The notes beneath the pieces are model-generated. The model did no database searches. It was not told the origin of the DNA and saw only the letters and a program-made list of their open reading frames with translations. The translations under genes and the position numbers were made by a program. 64,000 nucleotides of DNA from NCBI GenBank assembly GCA_963836405.1, contig CAWIJL010000009.1, forward strand, positions 124,001 through 188,000, written 5' to 3'. The stretch is from CAWIJJ01 sp963836405. Lineage in GTDB: Bacteria > Acidobacteriota > Terriglobia > Bryobacterales > Bryobacteraceae. Shown here piece after piece: positions 53,627 through 61,524 of the stretch. How positions within the stretch are numbered: the stretch's first letter is position 1; each line of letters begins with the position of its first letter.

Positions 53627-56133
53627 AGCTGCTCAAGAGGATGAGGATGTGGGGAGCGCGCCGGCGCTTCGAGGCCGATCTCGCCGAGGAAGTCCGAATT
53701 CACCGCGAGTTGTCCGGCGCAGCGGCGTTCGGGAGTGAGGCGCTGATTCTGGAACAGTCGCGCGAGGTGTGGGGCTTCGTATGGCTGGATGGATGGAGGC
53801 GGGACATCCGCTACGCGATCCGGAATCTGCGGCTCCAACCGGGGTTCGCCATCGCGGTGATTGCAGCCATCGGGCTCGGCATCGGCCTGAATACGACGTT
53901 CTTCACGGTGTTCAACGCCTACGTCCTGCGGCCGTACGCGGTGCGAGATCCGCAGTCGCTGCATGCATTCGTGCAATTCGAAAAGCGCGGCGACGGGCGG
54001 GCACTCACCCAGTCGGAGTATGAGCAACTTCGGCAGCAGCACGCAGTCTTCTCCGATGTGCTTGCATTCGATAGCTTCGGGGCCGACCTCGCAGGCCGGA
54101 CCGTGTTCGTGAACGTGGTCTCGGAGAACTACTTCGCAATGCTCGGGGTTGGCATGGAACTGGGCAGGCCGCTGCTGTCCGGCGATACGGACGCCATGAC
54201 GATCAGCTACGACACGTGGCGCAACAAGTTCGGTGCCGATCCATCCGTAGTCGGCCGAAAGCTGTACATGCGCGGTCAGCCGTTCGAGGTGGTCGGCATT
54301 GTGGACCGGCAATTCGCAGGCCTCGAGAGCTACCCGACGGCGGTTTGGATTCCCATAAGCAAGGCCGGCGCGATGAAGGACGGCGCGCCGAGGTTCCGCA
54401 CCGTCGGGCGCCTCCAAGCGGGCACAACGGCGGAGCGGGCCAAAGCGGTTCTATTACCGTGGGCCCGCCGGATGTGGCCGGAGACAGTTGGGGTGGTCCT
54501 GTGGCCGCAATCGACTACGGTGCCGCTCACGGGCGATGCCATCGTCACTTTTCTGCCGTTGTTCGTCGCGTTCACCCTGGTGCTGCTGATCGCGTGCGCC
54601 AACGTCTCCAACATGATGTTGGCGCGTGCCCTGGCGCGACAGCGGGAGATCGCGATCCGTATGTCGCTGGGCGCGGGACGGTGGAGGCTGGTTCGGCAAC
54701 TTCTGACGGAGAGCGTTATCCTCGCAGTGCCGGCCGCCGCGGCAGGGTTCCTTCTCTCAGAGGCCACCATCGCGGGCGCGCGGCGCCTCCTGTTTCTCAC
54801 CATACCGCCGGCGTTCGGCCGCGTTCTGGGCCTGGTCGATCTAAGGCCCGATTGGCGCGTCTTCGGGTACGTGCTGGCCGCGTCACTGGTGACGGCGCTG
54901 GCGTTCGGGCTTGTACCAGCGATACAAACGACGCGCTCGCGAATCGTGGAGGTTAACCGCGCCGATTTCTCGGCCGACCGCCGGCCCGCCCGGCTGCGCA
55001 GCGTGCTGGTAGTGGGGCAAGTAGCGGTTTGCGCGCTACTGCTGATCTCGAGCGCAATCGTGTTGCGGAGCACGCAGCGCATGAGCCGCCAGGAAAGCGG
55101 GCTGGATACGGCCGGCGTTTGGGACATTCGGGCGATGGCGCGATACCGCGCGGCCGTGGCCTCGCGATTGCGCGAGACGCCGGGGGTTGCAAGCGTGGCG
55201 ACGTGCTGGCGCGTGCCGCTGTACGGCTTGCCGAGGCGTCTATCCGTGACGCCGTCGGGGAGCGCCCAGCCGGCGACCTCGGGATACAACTACGTATCGC
55301 GCGAGTTCTTCGACGTCTTTCGGATCCCGCTGCTTCGCGGCCGCACCTTCTCGGAGAGCGAAGCCGAGGGGGAGGCGCCGCTGGCGGTGATCAGCGAGAG
55401 CGCCGCGAGGCGATTCTGGCCGGGAGGGGATGCGTTGGGGCAGACCATTGCGATTCCTCCGGAGCCGCAGCCTGGTTTGGGATACCACCGTTCGCCGGCC
55501 TACGCTTCAGCCCGAGTGATTGGCGTGGTGAAGGACGTCGCGGCCGGCGGCGCCGACAACGCCGGCATCTATTTTCCGACCGGCTTCCGGTCTAGCGGGA
55601 ACGACTCGGTGCTGGTGCGGTTCAAGGGCGCCCCGGTCGACGGCCGCAGGCGCATAGATGCTGCGCTGGAGCAGATCGGGCCGAGCCTCCCGGATTTCAT
55701 CAACCCGATGGACGATGTCCAGGCGCTTAACCTGTACCCGTTCCGCGCGATTTCGTGTATTGCGGCATTTCTCGGTGGCGTAGCGCTACTGCTGGCCGTC
55801 AGCGGGATCTACGGTGTCATGTCATACGTGGTCAGTCAGCGGACGAAGGAGATCGGTATCCGCATGGCGCTGGGCGCGGGCAGTCCCGCGATTTTGTGGA
55901 TGGTGGCGCGCCAGGCGGGAAGACTGGCCGCCATCGGTGCGGTGATCGGCGTCGGGCTGACGATGGCGGTGGCCCCCATCTTCGCCAATCAGATCGGGGC
56001 TATCAAGCCTTATGAAGGACTGCCGTATCTCGCGGCGGTGGCGGTGGTCTTCACAGCCGCACTGGCTGCCACTCTCGCGCCGTCCCGGCGGGCAATGCGG
56101 ATCAACCCGGTGGAGACCCTTCGATGCGACTGA
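53623..56133 (+). CDS. ADOP-type MacB-like ABC transporter permease
   Basis: 836 residues from the ATG overlapping the PadR stop. An N-terminal cytoplasmic piece (LKRMRMWGARRRFEADLAEE) is followed by two FtsX/MacB halves, each with a large periplasmic domain and membrane helices (FLPLFVAFTLVLLIACANVS, REIAIRMSLGAGRWRLVRQL; ISCIAAFLGGVALLLAVSGI, KEIGIRMALGAGSPAI). This duplicated permease without its own ATPase is the acidobacterial ADOP family, the best taxonomic hint in the window. Substrate unknown, perhaps an antimicrobial compound. Confidence 0.92.
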   Translation: MKLLKRMRMWGARRRFEADLAEEVRIHRELSGAAAFGSEALILEQSREVWGFVWLDGWRRDIRYAIRNLRLQPGFAIAVIAAIGLGIGLNTTFFTVFNAYVLRPYAVRDPQSLHAFVQFEKRGDGRALTQSEYEQLRQQHAVFSDVLAFDSFGADLAGRTVFVNVVSENYFAMLGVGMELGRPLLSGDTDAMTISYDTWRNKFGADPSVVGRKLYMRGQPFEVVGIVDRQFAGLESYPTAVWIPISKAGAMKDGAPRFRTVGRLQAGTTAERAKAVLLPWARRMWPETVGVVLWPQSTTVPLTGDAIVTFLPLFVAFTLVLLIACANVSNMMLARALARQREIAIRMSLGAGRWRLVRQLLTESVILAVPAAAAGFLLSEATIAGARRLLFLTIPPAFGRVLGLVDLRPDWRVFGYVLAASLVTALAFGLVPAIQTTRSRIVEVNRADFSADRRPARLRSVLVVGQVAVCALLLISSAIVLRSTQRMSRQESGLDTAGVWDIRAMARYRAAVASRLRETPGVASVATCWRVPLYGLPRRLSVTPSGSAQPATSGYNYVSREFFDVFRIPLLRGRTFSESEAEGEAPLAVISESAARRFWPGGDALGQTIAIPPEPQPGLGYHRSPAYASARVIGVVKDVAAGGADNAGIYFPTGFRSSGNDSVLVRFKGAPVDGRRRIDAALEQIGPSLPDFINPMDDVQALNLYPFRAISCIAAFLGGVALLLAVSGIYGVMSYVVSQRTKEIGIRMALGAGSPAILWMVARQAGRLAAIGAVIGVGLTMAVAPIFANQIGAIKPYEGLPYLAAVAVVFTAALAATLAPSRRAMRINPVETLRCD

Positions 56134-56218
56134 CGGCACGCCCCCCCTGCGATGCTGATTCGAACCCGGGCGCGCTCTGGTGCTACAATCCGATTTAAAC
56201 ACCCCTCGGGAGAATCGT

Positions 56219-56785
56219 GTGGCGTCGTTGATTCAAAACCAGTTTGAACGGAACTTCATCACTACCTCGGTGGATCACGTGTTCAACTGGGCGCGGGAGT
56301 CGTCGCTCTGGCCGCTGACGTTCGGGCTGGCCTGCTGCGCCATCGAAATGATTGCGTCCAGCACTTCGCGGTTCGATATTGCCCGTTTCGGCGCCGAAGT
56401 GTTCCGTCCCAGCCCCCGGCAGTCGGACCTGATGATCGTTGCAGGCACCGTCACTTTGAAAATGGCTCCGGTGCTGAAGCGCATCTGGGACCAGATGCCG
56501 GATCCGAAATGGTGCATCTCCATGGGCGCCTGCTCGAGCGTCGGCGGCCCGTTCAACACCTACGCCGTGCTGCAAGGCGTCGACAGGATCGTCCCGGTGG
56601 ACGTATACATTACCGGTTGCCCGCCGCGTCCGGAGAACCTGTTCTACGGGCTCATGAAGCTACAGGACAAGATCGACCAGATGACCACGCTGGTCAAACG
56701 CCCGACTGAAGTCCGGTTGGACGAAAGCATGCTCGAAAGCTTCAAACAGCAGGTGCGCATCGCCCAGGTGCAGAACCCGGTCTAG
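56219..56785 (+). CDS. nuoB: NADH-quinone oxidoreductase subunit B (orphan)
   Basis: 188 residues from a GTG with GGGAGA about ten bases upstream (a GTG at 56180 would add 13 residues). The N2 cluster cysteines are present: FGLACCAIEM, SMGACSSVGGPF and TGCPPRPENLFYG. Complex I subunit NuoB. No other nuo gene is adjacent; the next gene is pgeF. It is either a displaced member of a split nuo set or part of a partial complex. Confidence 0.92.
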   Translation: MASLIQNQFERNFITTSVDHVFNWARESSLWPLTFGLACCAIEMIASSTSRFDIARFGAEVFRPSPRQSDLMIVAGTVTLKMAPVLKRIWDQMPDPKWCISMGACSSVGGPFNTYAVLQGVDRIVPVDVYITGCPPRPENLFYGLMKLQDKIDQMTTLVKRPTEVRLDESMLESFKQQVRIAQVQNPV

Positions 56786-56786
56786 C

Positions 56787-57440
56787 GTGTTTTACCGGGA
56801 TTCGTCGCACATCTACCGCGTTTCGGAACTCGACGCTTTCGCTTGGCTGGTGCACGGCTTCGGGACCCGCCTCTCGGACATTCCGTCCCTGTTCGGAAAT
56901 CTCGCCACCCTGAAACAGATCCACTCAAGCGAGTGCGTGGCCGCCGCGGGCCGGGCGGGAATGCTGGGCGAAGGAGATGCCCTGCTCGAAGACAAGCCCG
57001 GTTCGGTGGTGGCGGTGAAGACGGCGGATTGCATCCCCGTGCTGCTGGCGGACGAACAGCATCGCGCCGTGGCCGCCGTGCATGCCGGCTGGCGGGGCAC
57101 GGTGGCGGGCATCGCGGCGCGGGCCGTCTCCGCGATGCGGGAACGCTTCGGCACCCGGCCGGAGGACCTGCACGCCGCCATCGGGCCCGGCATCGGACCG
57201 TGCTGTTACGAGGTGGGGCCGGAAGTGTCGGTGCATTTCGGAGGGCAGGGAAGGGGGCGGATCGACCTTCCCGCTGCGAACCGGCGGCAACTCGAGGGTG
57301 CCGGACTGGCGCCGGGCCGCATCTACGAATCCGGCCTGTGCACGATGTGCCGGGCCGGGGAATTCCATTCATACCGCCGCGACCGGGACGCGGCCGGCCG
57401 CCTGCATTCCTTCGCCGGCATTCGGCTCGCGATAGAGTAG
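56787..57440 (+). CDS. pgeF: YfiH/PgeF-family peptidoglycan editing factor (Cu/Zn hydrolase)
   Basis: 217 residues from a GTG 1 bp after nuoB. Family motifs: KQIHSSEC, VVAVKTADCIPVLLAD, AVHAGWRGTVAGIAARAV, IGPGIGPCCYEVG, LCTMCRAGEFHSYRRD. The cysteine and histidines are the metal-binding set of the multicopper-oxidase-like YfiH fold. In E. coli it corrects misincorporated amino acids in peptidoglycan precursors; related enzymes act on purine nucleosides. Confidence 0.9.
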   Translation: MFYRDSSHIYRVSELDAFAWLVHGFGTRLSDIPSLFGNLATLKQIHSSECVAAAGRAGMLGEGDALLEDKPGSVVAVKTADCIPVLLADEQHRAVAAVHAGWRGTVAGIAARAVSAMRERFGTRPEDLHAAIGPGIGPCCYEVGPEVSVHFGGQGRGRIDLPAANRRQLEGAGLAPGRIYESGLCTMCRAGEFHSYRRDRDAAGRLHSFAGIRLAIE

Positions 57441-57458
57441 AGATGAGGCCGGTCATTC

Positions 57459-58145
57459 ATGTTCACGTGGATATGCCCGCAATGCGGGCGAGAAGTTCCT
57501 CCCTCCTATAACGATTGCCCCGACTGCACGAAGGTTCAGGGCGGAGAGGCGGCTGGGCCGGTGCCGCCGCCCGCCGCCTCCCCGCAAGCGGCGCCCCCCG
57601 TGGCTTACGCGCAGCCTCCGGCGCCGGTCCGGCCGCGGCCGGCCGCGCAAACGCCTCTTCCCACCTGGCTTCTCACCATTTTGTTCGCGTTTGCCTTTCT
57701 TGGGTTGGGCGCCGGCATCTACTGGGCCGTCGGCTACTTCCGCAGTGCCGGCGCTCCGGCTGCCATCGTCGAGAGTCCGGCCGCGAAGCCTGGCACTTCG
57801 GTCAGCCCATTTCAGAAATACATCGAAATCTCCGGCGTGAGGTTTACCGAGAATTCCAGGAAGAAACTGGAAGTGAAGTACGTGATCACCAATCACTCGG
57901 GCGCCGAAATCGCCGGGCTGGCGGGAAACGTGACGATCTGGGGACGCACCCAGAGGTCGGAAGAGGACGCCGCCGGATCGTTTGCCTTTTCCACGGACCT
58001 GCACCCCTTCGAGTCCAAAGAGCTGGTGGCGGCGTTGAACACCAAGCACTCGGCCATCGAACTGCCGGACTGGCAGAACATCAGCACGGACGTACAGATT
58101 ACGGCCCCGACCACGCCGCCGCCGGGCGCCACCGTGGCCCGCTGA
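57459..58145 (+). CDS. Zinc-ribbon, membrane-anchored hypothetical protein
   Basis: 228 residues. An N-terminal zinc ribbon (CPQCGREVPPSYNDCPDC), a long Pro/Ala-rich linker (residues about 30-67), one transmembrane helix (WLLTILFAFAFLGLGAGIYW) and a C-terminal beta domain (YIEISGVRFTENSRKKLEVK, LAGNVTIWGR, HPFESKELVAALNT). It resembles acidobacterial proteins with a FxLxAR-like extracytoplasmic domain. Function unknown. Its last 33 bases are included in the tandem duplication. Confidence 0.65.
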   Translation: MFTWICPQCGREVPPSYNDCPDCTKVQGGEAAGPVPPPAASPQAAPPVAYAQPPAPVRPRPAAQTPLPTWLLTILFAFAFLGLGAGIYWAVGYFRSAGAPAAIVESPAAKPGTSVSPFQKYIEISGVRFTENSRKKLEVKYVITNHSGAEIAGLAGNVTIWGRTQRSEEDAAGSFAFSTDLHPFESKELVAALNTKHSAIELPDWQNISTDVQITAPTTPPPGATVAR

Positions 58146-58966
58146 AACGAGCCGCGATCACTGGCCGGGAATTTTGGCCAGGTTCTGTCTGGCTTCGTTG
58201 AGCTTCGGATCGATCTCCAAGGCGCGCTGGAAGTCGGCGCGCGCGGCATCCAGTTGGCCGAGTTCCAGCAGGGCGACGCCGCGGTTGTTGAAGTTGCGCG
58301 CATCGGTAGGGTCGAGCGCCAGGGCCCGTCCGAACTCGGTGAGCGCCGCGTCCGGTTGTTCCTGCGAAAGCAGGATCTTGCCGATCTCGGCCGGAATCCG
58401 GGGGTCGTTCGGCGCGGTCTCGCGCGCCCGTTCCAGCAAATCGAGTCCTTGGCCCGCCGGCAGGGCGCGGGCCAGTTGGATCTTGGGGCGTAGCTTGCCG
58501 GGAGCCCGCTCGACGGCTTCGGTCCAGAGGGACTTGTCTCAACGCCGCCGCCGGGCGCCACCGTGGCCCGCTGAAACGAGCCGCGATCACTGGCCGGGAA
58601 TTTTGGCCAGGTTCTGTCTGGCTTCGTTGAGCTTCGGGTCAATCTCCAGGGCGCGCTGGAAGTCGGCGCGCGCGGCATCCAGTTGGCCGAGTTCCAGCAG
58701 GGCGACGCCGCGGTTGTTGAAGTTGCGCGCATCGGTAGGGTCGAGCGCCAGGGCCCGTCCGAACTCGGTGAGCGCCGCGTCCGGTTGCTCCTGCGAAAGC
58801 AGGATCTTGCCGATCTCGGCCGGAATCCGGGGGTCGTTCGGCGCGGTCTCGCGCGCCCGTTCCAGCAAATCGAGTCCTTGGCCCGCCGGCAGGGCGCGGG
58901 CCAGTTGGATCTTGGGGCGTAGCTTGCCGGGAGCCCGCTCGACGGCTTCGGTCCAGAGGGACTTGT
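58113..58966. repeat. 428-bp tandem duplication
   Basis: 58113-58538 and 58541-58966 are near-identical (offset 428, about four substitutions seen, e.g. ATCGATCTCCAA versus GTCAATCTCCAG). The unit covers the last bases of the zinc-ribbon gene and the 3' TPR part of the minus-strand membrane gene. The junction at 58538-58541 reads ACTTGTCTCAACGCCG. The substitutions argue against simple assembly stutter, though merging of strain variants is possible. Confidence 0.9.
58158..58540 (-). pseudogene. Detached duplicate of the TPR end
   Basis: The left copy of the duplication repeats the C-terminal TPR segment (LERARETAPNDPRIPAEIGK, LDPTDARNFNNRGVALLELG, EIDPKLNEARQNLAKIPGQ) but has no membrane part and no start context, so it is a remnant. 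Its stop at 58158-58160 corresponds to the real stop at 58587-58589. Confidence 0.75.
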
Positions 58967-60009
58967 CATTCATCCAGACCAGGGTTCTCGAAAAGCTCAA
59001 CGCCACCAGCAGCGCTACCAGGACAATTCCCACCGGTTTAATGTCGATTCGGATCCAAAGCAGGCCTGCCGCAGCGGCAAAGGCGAACATGGCCAGGTAC
59101 ATACGGCGGTCGGCTGCCAGGTCCGCTGCGGGAAAAATGCTGGAACTGGGCAACAGGAGGATCAGTCCCGCCAGTAGCCAGCGCCCGGCACCCGTCGCGG
59201 TTGCGGCGCCACAGGACAATGGCGGACGCCAGGAGCACCGCCCAGAGGGCTGCACCCAGCCACATGGGAGGAACCTGAACGTCCGGGTCCACCGTGAAAC
59301 CGTAGGGCAGGAGCAGGAGCCGGATGTATCGCCAGATCGCGATGCCCTGCGCCAGCAGGTAGTTCCACGGAGAAATTCCGGCGTTGAGCCCTGCCGGCGC
59401 GCCGGGAGTCAGCGAAAGCGCGTAGAAGACGCGTGCCGCGGCGGCGCAGGAAAGCGCCAGCATGGCCGCCACCGGCGCCCAGCGCTTCCGGTCCAGGAGC
59501 AGCAGCAACAAGGGGAACGCGGCCACCTCTTCCTTGGCCAGCAGGGCGGCCGCAAACCATGCCACCGCTACCCATGGCCGTCCTTTGAGCCACTCGAGCA
59601 GGGCGGCGAAGCAGAGTAGCGACGCCAGCACGATGCTCCGCCCCCAGATATAGTTCACGGCCTCCGCCTGGAGCGGGTGCACGGCGAAGACGAAGGCTGC
59701 AGCTATTGCGGCGGTTTCGGGCAGCAGGCGCCTGAGACATTCCCAGGCAAGCAGAACAGCGCCCAGGTGCAAGAGGAGGTTGAACAGATGATATCCAAGC
59801 GGATCACCGCCGCCCACCTGAAAATTCAACCAGAATGTCAGGTATGTGAGGGGCCGCGTCTGGCCGAGCGACCAGATTTCCCGAATTCCGGCGGCAGAGG
59901 TCAGGGAAGGGTCGGAGAAGATGGCATAATCGTCAAAATGAAAGCCCGAACCAAGCGACGCCCCGAAGGCAATCAGAGCGGCGGCGAGCAAAAAGAGGCG
60001 CGTCCGCAT
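58587..60009 (-). CDS. Multi-spanning membrane protein with C-terminal TPRs (one frameshift)
   Basis: About 473 residues after repair. The N-terminal two thirds hold about nine membrane segments of the GT-C/Tmtc-like type: FHFDDYAIFSDP, TRPLTYLTFWLNFQVGG, YHLFNLLLHLGAVLLAWE, FAVHPLQAEAVNYIWGR. At about 59187-59193 a surplus base breaks the frame; afterwards come RWLLAGLILLLPSSSIFPA, DRRMYLAMFAFAAAAGLLW, then two to three TPRs. The family joins predicted O-mannosyl-type glycosyltransferases with TPRs. Likely protein glycosylation or envelope function; not certain. Confidence 0.75.
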
Positions 60010-60027
60010 GATCTCCTACGAGCTTAC

Positions 60028-60723
60028 GTGAAACGGCCGAAGACCGCAGCCGAAAGACGGGCGCGGGTTGATGAAATCCTGCGCCGCCTGGATAAGATGT
60101 ACCCCGGCGCGACCTGCGCCTTGCTTCACCGCAATCCCTGGGAACTGCTGGTGGCCACCATCCTGTCGGCTCAATGCACCGACAAGCGGGTTAACGAAGT
60201 GACGCCGACGTTATTCAAGAAGTACCCGAAGATCGAGGACTTCGCAGCGGTTCGTCCCGAAGTGCTTGCGGAGGATATACGTAGCACGGGTTTCTTTAAC
60301 AATAAGGCGAGGTCGATCACGGGCGCTGCAAAATTGGTGGTTACAAAATACGGAGGGAAGGTGCCGCGCACTATGGAGGAGCTGCTGACCGTCCCCGGCG
60401 CGGCGCGGAAGACGGCCAACGTGGTGCTCGGAACGGCCTACGGAATCGCCTCGGGTATCGTGGTCGACACGCATGTGCAGCGGCTCTCCCACCGGCTGGA
60501 CCTCAGCCGGCAAACCGAACCGGTGAAGATCGAACAGGACCTCATGCGGATCATTCCGAAGGAGAAGTGGATCCTGTTCTCGCACCAGTTGATTCTTCAC
60601 GGGCGGGCGTTGTGCGTCGCGCGCAGTCCGAAGTGCGTGGCGTGCGACCTGAACTCGGTCTGCTACGCCAAAGACAAGACTCGGGGGCCGGAGGGCGGGA
60701 CACCGCCGCAAGCGCTTTCATGA
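60028..60723 (+). CDS. nth: Endonuclease III (DNA glycosylase/AP lyase)
   Basis: 231 residues from a GTG at 60028; the frame is open far upstream, but that part is antisense to the membrane gene (ATG at 59938 would be the next start). Helix-hairpin-helix with the catalytic lysine in LLTVPGAARKTANVVLG, catalytic aspartate in VVDTHVQRLSHRL, and the [4Fe-4S] loop C-x6-C-x2-C-x5-C in CVARSPKCVACDLNSVC. It removes oxidised pyrimidines in base excision repair. Confidence 0.94.
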   Translation: MKRPKTAAERRARVDEILRRLDKMYPGATCALLHRNPWELLVATILSAQCTDKRVNEVTPTLFKKYPKIEDFAAVRPEVLAEDIRSTGFFNNKARSITGAAKLVVTKYGGKVPRTMEELLTVPGAARKTANVVLGTAYGIASGIVVDTHVQRLSHRLDLSRQTEPVKIEQDLMRIIPKEKWILFSHQLILHGRALCVARSPKCVACDLNSVCYAKDKTRGPEGGTPPQALS

Positions 60724-60868
60724 TTTCTCGTGAAATCGCTTACACGCTTGCACCTCAAGGTCGTCGATGTGCTTCAGGCGCTCCGCCGTGGGTTCTACAA
60801 ATCCTTACATTTTGTTTACATAGCAACAAAAACCGGGGAGCCGCCGCGCACGTTGATAGTAGTGGGGG

Positions 60869-61432
60869 ATGAAACAAATGAGATCACGGTTTTTAAGCGG
60901 GCTGGCCGTTGCCGGAGCGCTTTGTCTGGGCACTTTTGCCGCGCAAGCCAGTACCAACACGGTCCGCACGGATGCGGAAATCGCAAAACAGATCACTCAC
61001 GAGGTCCGGATGTACGCGCGGTATACGATCTGGGACGACGTGGAGTTCCGGGTGAACGACGGCCAGGTGGCCCTGCTGGGAGCAGTGAGCCAGCCGTTCA
61101 AGAAGAGCGACCTGCAACGCATTGTGCAGCATGTGCCCGGCGTCACCAGCGTGACCAACGACCTCAGAGTTTTGCCGCTATCGAACTTCGACGACCGGCT
61201 GCGGATTCAGGTCGCGCGGGCCGTGTACGGCGACCCGGTCCTGACCCGCTACGCCATTCAGCCGCTGCCGTCCATCCATATCATTGTGGATAACGGGCGG
61301 GTGACGCTCACCGGCGTGGTGAGCACCGAGATGGAGAAGAACGTTGCCGGAATCAGGGCATCGGGAGCCGGCCTGGGGTTTGGGCCGGTGAATAACCAGC
61401 TTCGGGTTGAACATCCTGCCAAGAAAAGCTAA
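60869..61432 (+). CDS. Exported protein with two BON domains
   Basis: 187 residues. Signal peptide (FLSGLAVAGALCLGTFAAQA) followed by two BON domains: YTIWDDVEFRVNDGQVALLG with HVPGVTSVTNDLRVLP, and PSIHIIVDNGRVTLTGVVST with a VNNQLRVEH end. BON domains bind phospholipid and help keep the outer membrane intact (OsmY, DolP). Followed by a strong terminator. Single-gene unit. Confidence 0.88.
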   Translation: MKQMRSRFLSGLAVAGALCLGTFAAQASTNTVRTDAEIAKQITHEVRMYARYTIWDDVEFRVNDGQVALLGAVSQPFKKSDLQRIVQHVPGVTSVTNDLRVLPLSNFDDRLRIQVARAVYGDPVLTRYAIQPLPSIHIIVDNGRVTLTGVVSTEMEKNVAGIRASGAGLGFGPVNNQLRVEHPAKKS

Positions 61433-61460
61433 CGCTCCACTCTAATTGCGAGAATCTCGA

Positions 61461-61500
61461 AAGCGGCCGGGGAAGACAATTCTCCGGCCGCTTTTCTTTT
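61461..61500 (+). terminator. Intrinsic terminator after the BON gene
   Basis: AAGCGGCCGG at 61461-61470 pairs perfectly with CCGGCCGCTT at 61484-61493 and is followed by TTCTTTT. A 10-bp GC-rich stem plus T-run. Confidence 0.85.
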
Positions 61501-61524
61501 GCTCCCGCTGGTACAATCATCAGC

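Noticed and set aside
57893..58969. 358-codon minus-strand frame with two repeated blocks
   Set aside because: Out-of-frame reading across both copies of the tandem duplication; the TPR frame is the real one.
60724..60868. Riboswitch or small RNA before the BON gene
   Set aside because: The 145-bp gap is AT-rich before the ATG but shows no conserved RNA fold that I can recognise.
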